Source: Alphaproteobacteria bacterium (GTDB taxonomy: Bacteria; Pseudomonadota; Alphaproteobacteria; Thalassobaculales; Thalassobaculaceae). Taken from it: 11,164 nt of DNA. Both the position numbers and the translations under genes were made by a program. Of this stretch, positions 1-7,813 are shown in pieces. Each line of letters opens with the position of its first letter. Position 1 is the stretch's first letter. The notes beneath the pieces were generated by a model, which did not search any database, was not told where the DNA came from, and was given only the letters and a program-made list of their open reading frames with translations. The stretch covers positions 1 to 11,164 of the forward strand of contig JAPKDN010000057.1 of NCBI GenBank assembly GCA_028822575.1, written 5' to 3'.

Positions 1-978
1 GAAGATCGGCAACTGGCGGAGATTGACGCCCTGGGCGATCGCATGGGCAAGGTGCGTCGACAAGTCGAGCGTGTGATCTTTGGCCAGAACGAAGTGGTCG
101 ATCAGGCTTTGATAACAATTTTGGCCGGTGGGCACGGTTTGCTGATCGGCGTGCCCGGCCTCGCCAAGACCAAGCTGGTGGAGACTCTAGGGACAGTGTT
201 TGGTCTGGGTGATAAGCGCATTCAATGCACGCCTGACCTCATGCCGGCGGATATTATCGGCTCTGAGGTTCTGGAGGAAGACGCGGCGGGTAAGCGGAGC
301 TTCCGGTTCATTCCGGGGCCGGTGTTCTGCCAGGTTCTCATGGCCGACGAGATCAACCGCGCGAGCCCTCGGACCCAGTCGGCGCTGTTGCAGGCGATGC
401 AGGAACAGAATGTCACCGTCGCCGGCCAAACTCATGAATTGCCGCGGCCTTTTCATGTGCTGGCGACACAGAACCCGCTGGAGCAAGAAGGTACCTACCC
501 CTTGCCGGAGGCGCAGCTCGACCGTTTTCTTCTTCAGATCGATGTCGGCTACCCCGACGCGGAGGCGGAACGGCGGATGTTGCTCGTCACCACGGGATCA
601 AGCGAGGAAGTGGCGACCTCGGTGTTGTCCGGCGAGGAGTTGATTGCTGCCCAAGCGCTTCTCAGGCGTCTGCCGGTTGGCGTAAGCGTCGTTGATTCGA
701 TTCTGGCGATTGTGCGCGCCGGACGCCGTGAGAGCTCAGATGTCGAAGAAGTGCGGCGCCACGTTGCCTGGGGACCGGGCCCGCGCGCCAGCCAAGCGCT
801 CATGCTTGCCGTCAGGGCCCGGGCGGTCATTCAAGGCCGTATTTCCCCTTCCGTGGATGACGTCGTGGCTCTGGTCCATCCGGTCCTTCGGCACAGAATG
901 GCGCTCAACTTCGCGGCCCGCGCCGAGGGGGTAACCTTGGACAGTGTCATCGACCGCCTTTGCGATCGTTATCTGTAA
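1..978 (+). CDS. MoxR-family AAA+ ATPase (5' end outside window)
   Basis: MoxR-type AAA+ ATPase, a cytoplasmic chaperone-like ATPase that works with VWA-domain partners. The reading frame is open from base 1, so the true start lies just left of the window. The first internal ATG is at 43, and residues below are counted from it. Walker A is GVPGLAKT (36-43), with K42 and T43 contacting nucleotide. Walker B is VLMADE (98-103), with D102 and E103. The sensor-1 Asn is N144 in ATQNPLEQEGTYPLPEAQLD, followed by the likely arginine finger R161. The C-terminal lid contains WGPGPRASQAL, the sensor-2 region. About 325 residues are visible, close to the usual MoxR length, so little is missing. The DUF58 gene follows immediately, the standard MoxR-DUF58 pairing. 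Identity as MoxR is very secure. The cellular substrate is unknown. Confidence 0.95.
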   Translation, partial: EDRQLAEIDALGDRMGKVRRQVERVIFGQNEVVDQALITILAGGHGLLIGVPGLAKTKLVETLGTVFGLGDKRIQCTPDLMPADIIGSEVLEEDAAGKRSFRFIPGPVFCQVLMADEINRASPRTQSALLQAMQEQNVTVAGQTHELPRPFHVLATQNPLEQEGTYPLPEAQLDRFLLQIDVGYPDAEAERRMLLVTTGSSEEVATSVLSGEELIAAQALLRRLPVGVSVVDSILAIVRAGRRESSDVEEVRRHVAWGPGPRASQALMLAVRARAVIQGRISPSVDDVVALVHPVLRHRMALNFAARAEGVTLDSVIDRLCDRYL

Positions 979-1855
979 TGCCGTACCCAGCGTGATTAGA
1001 CAGCAATCAGAAGCGCTCGCCATTAGGCTGCCGCCGTTACAGGTGGAGGCGCGACATATCGCGGCGACCGTGGCGCAGGGAATGCATGGGCGACGGCGCG
1101 CCGGGCAAGGTGAGAGCTTTTGGCAATTTCGTCGCTATCAGCAATTCGACGAGGCACGCCACATCGATTGGCGGCGGTCGGCCCGGGGGCTGGACCTCTT
1201 CGTTCGCGAGAATGAATGGGAGGCGGCCCAAAGCGTTTGGATCTGGCGGGATTCGTCGCCTTCCATGCGGTATCGATCGAGCCGGGATTTACCCGAGAAA
1301 TCAGAGCGTGCCGATGTGTTGGCGGCGGCGCTGGCGATCCTGCTTACCAATGGGGGCGAGAATGTCGGCCTACTTGGCGAGGGTATGCCGGCGCGGGGTG
1401 GCCGGACCGGCCTCAATATTTTGATTGAGGCGATGGCGATTTCAACTGGCGGAATCAGCGCGCCGCCGGCGGAGCCGTTACCGCGCCATGCGGCGGTCGT
1501 TCTGATCGCTGATTTTCTGGAACCTATTTCAGTGTATCGCGACTCGATCTCGGCCCTGGCGGCGCGAGGCTGTTTTGGGCACTGCGTGCAGGTGCTTGAT
1601 CCGGCGGAAGAAGGTTTCCCGTTTGGTGGTAGGATCCGCTTCGAGGGCACCGAGGACGAGGGCTCGCATCTGCTGCGACGGGCCGATCGGGTCCGTGACG
1701 AATATCTGGAAAAATTGATGTTGCACCGTGAGGCATTGAAGGCTCTCACGACGACATTTGGTTGGAGTTTCAATAACCATTCCACCGATCAGTCGGCGGC
1801 GGCGGTCATGCTGTCGCTTTACGGTGCCCTTGTCCGAACCGTCGGGAGGGAATGA
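944..1855 (+). CDS. DUF58 domain protein (VWA-like partner of MoxR)
   Basis: DUF58 protein, the usual partner of MoxR ATPases. No enzymatic activity is established for the family. Counting from GTG 944, the DUF58 core is clear: HGRRRAGQGESFWQFRRY (48-65), the signature IDWRRSAR (74-81), then WIWRDSSPSM (99-108). The last contains an intact MIDAS-type DxSxS (D103, S105, S107), as in VWA metal-binding sites. No convincing membrane segment or signal peptide is seen, so it is probably cytoplasmic. Length is 303 residues. The start is uncertain. GTG 944 overlaps moxR by 35 bases, with a GAGGGG 13 bases upstream. GTG 992 would give 287 residues beginning VIRQQSEALA, lies 13 bases after the moxR stop and fits the family N terminus as I recall it, but has no visible ribosome site. 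The stop is 6 bases before the next gene, so translation is probably coupled. Confidence 0.9.
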   Translation: MSSTAFAIVICNAVPSVIRQQSEALAIRLPPLQVEARHIAATVAQGMHGRRRAGQGESFWQFRRYQQFDEARHIDWRRSARGLDLFVRENEWEAAQSVWIWRDSSPSMRYRSSRDLPEKSERADVLAAALAILLTNGGENVGLLGEGMPARGGRTGLNILIEAMAISTGGISAPPAEPLPRHAAVVLIADFLEPISVYRDSISALAARGCFGHCVQVLDPAEEGFPFGGRIRFEGTEDEGSHLLRRADRVRDEYLEKLMLHREALKALTTTFGWSFNNHSTDQSAAAVMLSLYGALVRTVGRE

Positions 1856-1861
1856 GGGCAT

Positions 1862-4636
1862 ATGTTGGCGCTCGGCTCTCTCGCCTTTGCCAGTCCGTGG
1901 TTGTTAACGGCGTTACTGGGGCTGCCCGTTCTCTGGTTTTTGCTCCGCGTAACCCCACCTGCGCCTCGGACGATGCGTTTCCCCGCGATCCGATTGCTTT
2001 ACCAATTAAGATCAGCCGAGGAGACCCCCGATACCGCGCCCTGGTGGTTGCTGTTTTTGCGGCTTTTATTCGCTGCCCTGGTGATCATGGCAGTGGCGCA
2101 TCCGATACTGAATGCCAACGAGGATCTGCCAGGTAAGGGCGCGGTGGTGATCGTGGTTGATGACGATTGGGTCTCAGGTCGTAATTGGTCGAGCCGCGTC
2201 GAGGTGATGGAAGACCTGTTGGATCAGGCTGAACGCAAGGGCCGCCCGATCTTCTTGCTGCGGACCACATGGACGCCTGATGATGACCGGGCCTTGAACA
2301 AACCCTTGTCAACAACCGAAGCGCGCTCCGTGATCAAGTCGATGACACCGCGTCCTAGGCCGTCCGATATGGGGCCGTTGATGAAGGCGCTTCGTGAGAC
2401 GTCACTCCCGTCACCAGCCGACGTGATTTGGCTAAGTAATGGTATCGAGGACCCCGGTGAAACCGCGTTGATCGAACATTTTCGTCGGCTCGGCGGGCTG
2501 ACGATTGTCGCTGATGATGGGAATGGTCCTAAAATCCTGATTCCACCGTCCAGCTTGAGCCGCTCGGTCACGGTCGAAGCCGTGCGTCTTTCTGAAGGTG
2601 TCGCGGAGCGCATCGTTATCCGAGCGATCGCGGCGGACGGGCGGGTTCTGGCCCGTGCGACTGGTGCGTTCGAAGCCACGGACCGCCGTGCCAGCATCGA
2701 GATCTCGCTTCCAGTCGAGCTTCGAAATGACATTGTCAGGCTGGAGGTAGAGGGCGAGTCGACGGCGGCGGCGGTGGTTCTTCTTGATGACGGCTTTAAA
2801 CGACGCCCGGTCGGGTTGGTGTCGCAGGGGGAATTTGATGGCAAGCAGCGGCTTTTGGACGAACTTTATTACCTTGAGCGGGCGCTTTCACCCTTTAGCG
2901 AGGTGAGCCGTGGACGACTCTCGACATTACTTCAGAGCGGGTCGGCGGCTCTGATCCTGGCCGATATAGGCGTTGTCCCCCGGGCTGACCGAGATCGACT
3001 ATTAACCTGGATCGAGGCCGGAGGCGTCCTCATTCGGTTCGCGGGGCCCCGATTGGCGGCAGCGAGCATAGATTCTGAAGGACTGGGGGTCGATGACTTG
3101 GTTCCGACGCGTCTACGAAGTGGGGACAGAGCTCTGGGCGGGGCCTTGTCATGGTCGCGGCCCCTGGCGGTCAACGCGTTCAACCCTGAGGGACCGTTCG
3201 CCGACATGGACAGCTATGGCGATGTCGTGGTGCGCCGCCAGGTTTTGGCCGAGCCCTTGATCGACCTGGACGAGAAAACTTGGGCCCGATTGGCAGATGG
3301 AACCCCCATCGTGACGGCGGGCCGTCGCGGCAAGGGATGGTTGGTGTTGTTTCACACCACCGCGAGTCCCGAATGGAGTGACCTGGCGCTTTCTGGCTTG
3401 TTCGTGGATATGCTTTCGCGGGTTGTCGCGATGAGTTCTGGGTTGTCCGGGAACCAAGGTTCCGCGGAGCTGGCGCCATTGGAAACCCTCGATGGGTTTG
3501 GGGTTCTTGAAACGCCGCCCGCCAGCGCGCGCGGACTTTCCTTGCCCGAAGCGGGGATACTCCCCTCCGTTGGGCCAAATCAACCACCCGGATATTATGG
3601 AACGAAATCGGTACGGCGGGCCTTGAATTTGACAATTGAACCCGTGACATTTAGGCATCAAGCAAGGCCACCAAACGGTGTTGCAGTTCGTGGCTATGGC
3701 TCTGGCGAAGAGATGGACTTCCGGCCCGCTTTGCTTGCCGCCGCGCTTGCTTTGTTCCTGATTGATCTGTTCTTCACGCTGATCATGCGGGGCGTGTTGG
3801 CGCCCCGTAGGGCGGTGGCGGGCGCGCTCGGTCCTGCTCTGGTGGTCGCTGGCCTCGTGGTCACCGGCCTGGCGAGCACGACGGAGACGGCGCTGGCTCA
3901 GGTCATGGATCGAGAGGCCGACGCCTTTGCGTTGGACGCGACGCTGGAAACCCGGCTTGCTTATGTGATTACTGGCGACGAGGCAGTCGACGTGATCAGT
4001 GGTTCCGGCCTCGCCGGTTTGTCGAATGTTTTGACTCGACGCACCGCAATCGAACCGGCCGAGCCGGTCGGCGTGGATCTTGAGATCGATGAGCTCGCGT
4101 TCTTTGCTTTGTTGTACTGGCCCATCACCCCTAACCAGCCCCCCCTCTCGGATGAGGCCGTTGGACGGGTGAACGCTTTCATGCGCAATGGTGGGACGAT
4201 TCTTTTCGATTCGCGTGATCAATACGAGGCTGGTGTATCGGGCAGTAGCTCGGGCATGCGCCGATTACGGGCCTTAAGCAGGGATCTGGACATCCCACCG
4301 CTCACACCGGTGCCGCCAAACCACGTGCTAACCAAGGCCTTCTATCTGCTAAACGAATTCCCTGGCCGTTTTACCGGGGGGCAGGTCTGGATCCAAGATC
4401 TTACCGATGGCGCGAATAGCGAGGTCACCCCGGTAATCATTGGCAGCCATGACTGGAGCGGCGCCTGGGCTCGTGACCAGAGCGGGCGATTCGCGCTGCC
4501 GGTCATTCCCGGGGGTGAAATACAGCGCGAGATGGCGTTTCGATTTGGCGTCAACGTGATGATGTATGCGCTCACCGGGAATTATAAGGCCGATCAGGTG
4601 CATGTGCCGTCGATCCTGGAAAGGCTGGGCCAGTGA
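1862..4636 (+). CDS. BatA N-terminal / DUF4159 C-terminal membrane protein
   Basis: Large (924 residues) inner-membrane protein of unknown function, near the usual length for this alphaproteobacterial family. The N terminus is a BatA-type (aerotolerance regulator N-terminal) region with two membrane segments (about 4-27 and 60-82). A VWA-like domain follows from about 94, but its metal site is degenerate: VVIVVDDDW (95-103) has no DxSxS serines. A middle segment around 360-400 (LILADIGV, then GGVLIRFAGPRLA) resembles a class I glutamine-amidotransferase fold. Two more membrane segments (about 623-643 and 656-672) precede the C-terminal DUF4159 domain (about 689-920). That domain holds FALLYWPITPNQPPLSDEAV, FMRNGGTILFDSRDQ and the typical ending MYALTGNYKADQVHVPSILE. 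The ATG has GAGGG sequences 3 and 11 bases upstream and lies 6 bases after the DUF58 stop. Family assignment is secure; function is not known. Confidence 0.92.
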   Translation: MLALGSLAFASPWLLTALLGLPVLWFLLRVTPPAPRTMRFPAIRLLYQLRSAEETPDTAPWWLLFLRLLFAALVIMAVAHPILNANEDLPGKGAVVIVVDDDWVSGRNWSSRVEVMEDLLDQAERKGRPIFLLRTTWTPDDDRALNKPLSTTEARSVIKSMTPRPRPSDMGPLMKALRETSLPSPADVIWLSNGIEDPGETALIEHFRRLGGLTIVADDGNGPKILIPPSSLSRSVTVEAVRLSEGVAERIVIRAIAADGRVLARATGAFEATDRRASIEISLPVELRNDIVRLEVEGESTAAAVVLLDDGFKRRPVGLVSQGEFDGKQRLLDELYYLERALSPFSEVSRGRLSTLLQSGSAALILADIGVVPRADRDRLLTWIEAGGVLIRFAGPRLAAASIDSEGLGVDDLVPTRLRSGDRALGGALSWSRPLAVNAFNPEGPFADMDSYGDVVVRRQVLAEPLIDLDEKTWARLADGTPIVTAGRRGKGWLVLFHTTASPEWSDLALSGLFVDMLSRVVAMSSGLSGNQGSAELAPLETLDGFGVLETPPASARGLSLPEAGILPSVGPNQPPGYYGTKSVRRALNLTIEPVTFRHQARPPNGVAVRGYGSGEEMDFRPALLAAALALFLIDLFFTLIMRGVLAPRRAVAGALGPALVVAGLVVTGLASTTETALAQVMDREADAFALDATLETRLAYVITGDEAVDVISGSGLAGLSNVLTRRTAIEPAEPVGVDLEIDELAFFALLYWPITPNQPPLSDEAVGRVNAFMRNGGTILFDSRDQYEAGVSGSSSGMRRLRALSRDLDIPPLTPVPPNHVLTKAFYLLNEFPGRFTGGQVWIQDLTDGANSEVTPVIIGSHDWSGAWARDQSGRFALPVIPGGEIQREMAFRFGVNVMMYALTGNYKADQVHVPSILERLGQ

Positions 4637-6744
4637 CCCCGGGCGCGGTTGATATAGCATTTGATCCGCTGATCCCCTGGATTTGCGTGGTTGTAGCGGC
4701 GGCGGTCGGATTTTCGCTGGTGACGGTGGGCGCCTGGCGTCGGGCTAGTGGGATGGGATGGCGCGCTGGGGCTCTGTTCGCTCTGCTTGTGACGCTGGCC
4801 AACCCAACCTTGGTGAACGAGGAGCGAAGCCCAAAACGGGACGTCGTTGTCATCGTAATCGACGAAAGCCCTAGCCAGAAAGTTGGCGAGCGTGCCGCCG
4901 CGACGGCCGATGCCTTAGCTCGCGTTGAAACAGTTCTGGCGCCGATGCTTGATCTGGAGGTTCGCACGGTCCGTGTGAATGGGGGGCCGGTTGGACAGGC
5001 CAACAACCGAGGCAAGGACGGTACACGGCTTCTAGAGGCGGTGGCACGCGCGACCTCGGATATACCAAAGCGGCGACTGGCAGGAATTATCGCGATTACG
5101 GACGGCCAGATACATGACGCCAAGGACGCGTTGGCGCGTGGCGGCCTTCCCACGCCGTTTCATGCCCTTTTGACGGGGCGCCGAAGCGAAAGCGACAGGT
5201 TACTGTATGTTGAACGAGTGCCGTCCTTTGGCATGGTCGGCCGCGATGTTTCAATGAGTATCCGCCTGGATGATCATGAGGTAGCGGAAGGAACCTTGGT
5301 TCCCGTCGTGCTCCGTATCGATGGCGAGTTGACCGAGACCATGTTTGTTCCCGCGAACCGTTCCCATGAGCTCAAGGTCCCGCTCAAGCATGGCGGTGAG
5401 ACCATCCTTGAGCTCGTCGCTGAGACCCGAGATGGTGAGCTTGGGGCGATCAACAACCGAATGGTGCATGCGATTAACGGCGTGCGCGACCGGCTTCGGG
5501 TATTGCTGGTCTCTGGTGTGCCCCATGCTGGCGAGCGCACATGGCGCAATCTTCTAAAGGCGGACCCATCGGTCGACCTCGTGCATTTCACTATTTTAAG
5601 GCCGCCGGAGAAACAGGATGGCACGCCGATCAGAGAGCTCTCCCTAATTGCGTTTCCGGTTCGTGAGTTGTTTGAGCTGAAACTTGACGAGTTTGATCTA
5701 ATCATCTTCGATCGATATCGGCGTCGGGGCGCTTTACCTCAAAGCTATCTCGTGAATATCGCCGACTATGTTCGCAAGGGTGGCGCATTCCTGGAAGCCT
5801 CTGGACCTTCTTTCGCCGGTCGCTTAAGCCTCGCGATGTCGCCGCTTCGGGAGATACTACCGGCCACCCCGACGGGTAAGATCGTAGAGCGTGGTTTCCG
5901 TCCGAGGGTCACTGACACGGGTTACCGTCATCCGGTCACGGCGGGGCTCGCGCGCGGCGGTCGGCTGGACGAGACGGGCAAGCGCGTCGCGGATGCCGAT
6001 TGGGGGCGTTGGTTCCGTCAAATCGATGCTAATCCCGACCGTGGCGTGGTGTTGATCGACGGCGCCGAAGAACGACCGATTTTGCTATTGGACCGGGTTG
6101 GTGAAGGACGGGTTGCGCATCTTCTCTCCGATCATATCTGGCTTTGGAGCCGTGGTTTCGAGGGTGGTGGCCCGCAAGCGGAGATGCTGCGCCGAACCGC
6201 GCATTGGCTGATGAAGGAACCCGAGCTTGAGGAGAATGACCTGAGCGCGGTGGTTCAGGGAACACGGATCGAGATAAAACGCCGGTCGTTGGAGGCGTCT
6301 CTTGGCCCGGTCACCATGACCAAGCCGGACGGCTCCACGCAAACGACCCCCTTGACCATCGGTGCCCCGGGTATTGGGTCAGCGGTATTCGAGACGGATC
6401 AAGTCGGCCTTCACGGGTTTACGGATGGCGACTTGATCCGGTTGGCCGCCGTGGGAGCGCTCAACCCGATTGAATATGCCGATCTCAGGACAACCGACAC
6501 CAAACTTGGACCGATCGTCGAGGCTACGGGGGGTGGACTGCATTGGGTAGCCGAGGATGGGTTTCCGGGGCTGCGGCGAGTGCGCCCTGGTCGGGCGGTC
6601 GCCGGTCGGGATTGGATCGGTCTAAGGGCCAATGAGGATTACGTCGTGACCGGTGTGTCCCTGACCACGTTGATGCCGGATCTCTTGATGCTGCTGCTGG
6701 TCCTGGGCTTGGCAACCGTCGCCTGGCGCCGGGAGGGGGCCTGA
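4633..6744 (+). CDS. Membrane protein with VWA-like and glutamine-amidotransferase-like domains
   Basis: The last gene of the MoxR operon encodes a 703-residue membrane protein. Membrane segments lie at about 17-35 and 43-60, with a C-terminal anchor at about 675-696 followed by a short basic tail. The large middle part is therefore probably extracytoplasmic, or tethered at both ends. A VWA-like domain begins with VVVIVIDESPS, with an intact DxSxS (D77, S79, S81), followed by AIITDGQ-type ITDGQ (D157, G158). From about 287 to 396 a glutamine-amidotransferase-like fold runs from LRVLLVSGVPHAGE to GGAFLEASGPSFAG. Its elbow reads G-P-S-F-A-G (391-396), where an active enzyme would have a nucleophilic Cys, so amidotransferase activity is unlikely. 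The GTG start overlaps the previous TGA (GTGA), with an AAGG 8 bases upstream, indicating translational coupling. Function is unknown; a role with MoxR in envelope assembly is inferred. Confidence 0.88.
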   Translation: MTPGAVDIAFDPLIPWICVVVAAAVGFSLVTVGAWRRASGMGWRAGALFALLVTLANPTLVNEERSPKRDVVVIVIDESPSQKVGERAAATADALARVETVLAPMLDLEVRTVRVNGGPVGQANNRGKDGTRLLEAVARATSDIPKRRLAGIIAITDGQIHDAKDALARGGLPTPFHALLTGRRSESDRLLYVERVPSFGMVGRDVSMSIRLDDHEVAEGTLVPVVLRIDGELTETMFVPANRSHELKVPLKHGGETILELVAETRDGELGAINNRMVHAINGVRDRLRVLLVSGVPHAGERTWRNLLKADPSVDLVHFTILRPPEKQDGTPIRELSLIAFPVRELFELKLDEFDLIIFDRYRRRGALPQSYLVNIADYVRKGGAFLEASGPSFAGRLSLAMSPLREILPATPTGKIVERGFRPRVTDTGYRHPVTAGLARGGRLDETGKRVADADWGRWFRQIDANPDRGVVLIDGAEERPILLLDRVGEGRVAHLLSDHIWLWSRGFEGGGPQAEMLRRTAHWLMKEPELEENDLSAVVQGTRIEIKRRSLEASLGPVTMTKPDGSTQTTPLTIGAPGIGSAVFETDQVGLHGFTDGDLIRLAAVGALNPIEYADLRTTDTKLGPIVEATGGGLHWVAEDGFPGLRRVRPGRAVAGRDWIGLRANEDYVVTGVSLTTLMPDLLMLLLVLGLATVAWRREGA

Positions 6745-6762
6745 TTCGTTTAATTAATTCGT

Positions 6763-6780
6763 CATCACCGGGGGGTGATG
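6763..6780. terminator. Possible weak hairpin between convergent genes
   Basis: A perfect 7-base inverted repeat, CATCACC and GGTGATG, is separated by a GGGG loop. It lies 18 bases past the stop of the MoxR operon and at the very end of the restored LysR reading frame. There is no clean T run on either side. On the minus strand it is followed only by an A/T-rich stretch containing TTAATTAA. It may act as a weak or Rho-assisted terminator for one or both directions. This is a structural observation only. Confidence 0.3.
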
Positions 6781-6890
6781 GTCTCGTCCCAATAGGGCGT
6801 TCCGGCGCAGTGTTTGTTCAGGAAATCGATGAACACCCGAACTTTGACCGACAGGTTCCGGCTTTGCGGATAAATCGCATAAAGCCCGGG
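6765..6890 (-). pseudogene. Displaced 3' end of the LysR gene
   Basis: This is the out-of-frame continuation of the LysR regulator, encoding about 40 residues that begin GLYAIYPQSRN and end in TITPR before a TGA. The PQSRNLSVKVRVFIDFL stretch is the typical end of the LysR effector domain (YP..R.....VR.F.DFL). It has no start of its own and is readable only after a one-base correction in the adjoining C run. Confidence 0.75.
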
Positions 6891-7687
6891 GGTGGCGGTT
6901 CGAATTCGGTTAGGGTTGGTTTCAACCTGCCATCACTTAGGCTTTCATAAAGTAGGAAACTTGGAAGTTGGGTTATTCCGGTTCTCTCTTCTGCCATGCG
7001 GGCCATGGCATCACCGTTATTCACTTGGATACGCCGGTTAATGCATACCCGATGCGAGCGATCCAGAACAGAAAAACGCCAGGCGCCGCCCGCCCAGACA
7101 TAGCTGTAACTGATACAGGAATGGGTTTCTAATTCGGAAGGGTGACGTGGCTCGCCGTGACGTTCCAAATAGCCTGGGGAGGCGACGGTCAAAAGGCGAA
7201 TATCCGACAGTCGGCGTTGCATCATACTCGAGGTCTCGAGCATGATGATCCTGAGCGCGGGATCATAGGCTTTGTCGATCAAATCGACAATCCGATCGTT
7301 CAAGGCCAACTCCACGTCCAACTCGGGATAGGCCCCGAGGAACGCCGAAATCGCCGACGCCAAATGCAAATGGCCTAACGACATCCCCGCGGTCAATCTG
7401 AGGACGCCCGTGGGCCGATAATGCAGCTCGCCGGCTTCCAACTCGGCAGCCTCGATTTCGGCGACGATCGACTGGCATCGCTCGAACAGTCGGGCGCCGG
7501 CGTTTGTAACGCTGAGACGCCGGGTCGGGCGATTCAAAAGCCGCATGCCGAGCCGTTCCTCAAGATCCGCCATCTGTTTGGAAACTGCGGGTTTGGAGAG
7601 GCCCAGGTCTTCGGCCGCCTGGAAGAAACTCTCGAATTCGACGGCTTTCGCGAAAATCGCCAAGCCGGTGATATTACCAATTTTCAT
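6818..7687 (-). CDS. LysR-family transcriptional regulator, C terminus frameshifted
   Basis: LysR-type DNA-binding regulator. The N-terminal winged helix-turn-helix (about 3-65) is textbook: FAKAVEFESFFQAAEDLGLS, then KPAVSKQMADLEERLGMRLL and RPTRRLSVTNAG. A substrate-binding domain follows from about 90. The start at 7687 has AGGAAA 5 bases upstream. The open frame encodes 289 residues, but the last 22 are not LysR-like. At the run of five Cs (minus strand, 6888-6892) one base appears to be missing. In the next frame the expected ending continues: GLYAIYPQSRNLSVKVRVF, then IDFLNK, to a TGA at 6765-6767. With one C restored the protein would be 307 residues, normal for the family. The gene is divergent from a pirin gene, the likely target. 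It is either a real frameshift that damages the effector domain or a homopolymer sequencing error; the decayed neighbour favours a real lesion. Confidence 0.85.
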   Translation of the reverse strand: MKIGNITGLAIFAKAVEFESFFQAAEDLGLSKPAVSKQMADLEERLGMRLLNRPTRRLSVTNAGARLFERCQSIVAEIEAAELEAGELHYRPTGVLRLTAGMSLGHLHLASAISAFLGAYPELDVELALNDRIVDLIDKAYDPALRIIMLETSSMMQRRLSDIRLLTVASPGYLERHGEPRHPSELETHSCISYSYVWAGGAWRFSVLDRSHRVCINRRIQVNNGDAMARMAEERTGITQLPSFLLYESLSDGRLKPTLTEFEPPPPGFMRFIRKAGTCRSKFGCSSIS

Positions 7688-7721
7688 CAGTGTTTCCTGT
7701 TGTAAACGGTATTTTGCGATT

Positions 7722-7740
7722 CGAGGTCATTATACCTTCG
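7722..7740. promoter_or_regulatory. Imperfect palindrome, candidate LysR operator
   Basis: In the divergent lysR-pirin spacer, CGAGGT and ACCTTCG form an imperfect inverted repeat around CATTAT (one extra T in the right arm). It covers the best lysR -10 candidate, which would suit autorepression plus control of the pirin gene. LysR regulators typically bind such interrupted dyads in divergent spacers. No strict T-N11-A dyad is clear, so the assignment is tentative. Confidence 0.3.
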
Positions 7741-7757
7741 ACCCGAGATGCAATCTA
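7729..7757 (-). promoter_or_regulatory. Candidate sigma-70 promoter for the lysR gene
   Basis: Reading the minus strand, a consensus TATAAT (7729-7734) follows a weak -35 TAGATT (7752-7757) with a 17-base spacer. Transcription would start about 35-40 bases before the lysR ATG. The -10 is perfect and the -35 is poor, which suits an activator-dependent or autoregulated gene. No equally good + strand promoter for the pirin gene was found. Confidence 0.4.
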
Positions 7758-7802
7758 CAGGCGGCCACGGTGAATGCCGGGATGGTAGACCGATGGCTCT
7801 AA

Positions 7803-7807
7803 AAGGA
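7803..7807 (+). promoter_or_regulatory. Ribosome binding site fixing the pirin start
   Basis: AAGGA lies 6 bases before the ATG at 7814. It supports that start over the earlier in-frame ATG at 7748, whose extra 22 residues (Gly-, Arg- and His-rich, including GGHGECRDGRP) do not look like pirin. The homology begins at MIRVASFRSLGR. Confidence 0.6.
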
Positions 7808-7813
7808 TATGAC

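Noticed and set aside
1138..1785. Minus-strand open frame (215 codons) opposite the DUF58 gene
   Set aside because: Ser/Arg/Pro-rich translation without motifs; it is antisense to a conserved domain protein.
3149..4222. Long minus-strand open frame (357 codons) opposite the BatA-DUF4159 gene
   Set aside because: It lies wholly opposite a well-recognised conserved gene. Its translation is rich in Arg, Gln and His with no domain, as expected for an antisense shadow in GC-rich DNA.
6750..6757. TTAATTAA palindrome after the MoxR operon
   Set aside because: A short A/T palindrome without flanking symmetry; probably chance or part of the A/T-rich spacer.
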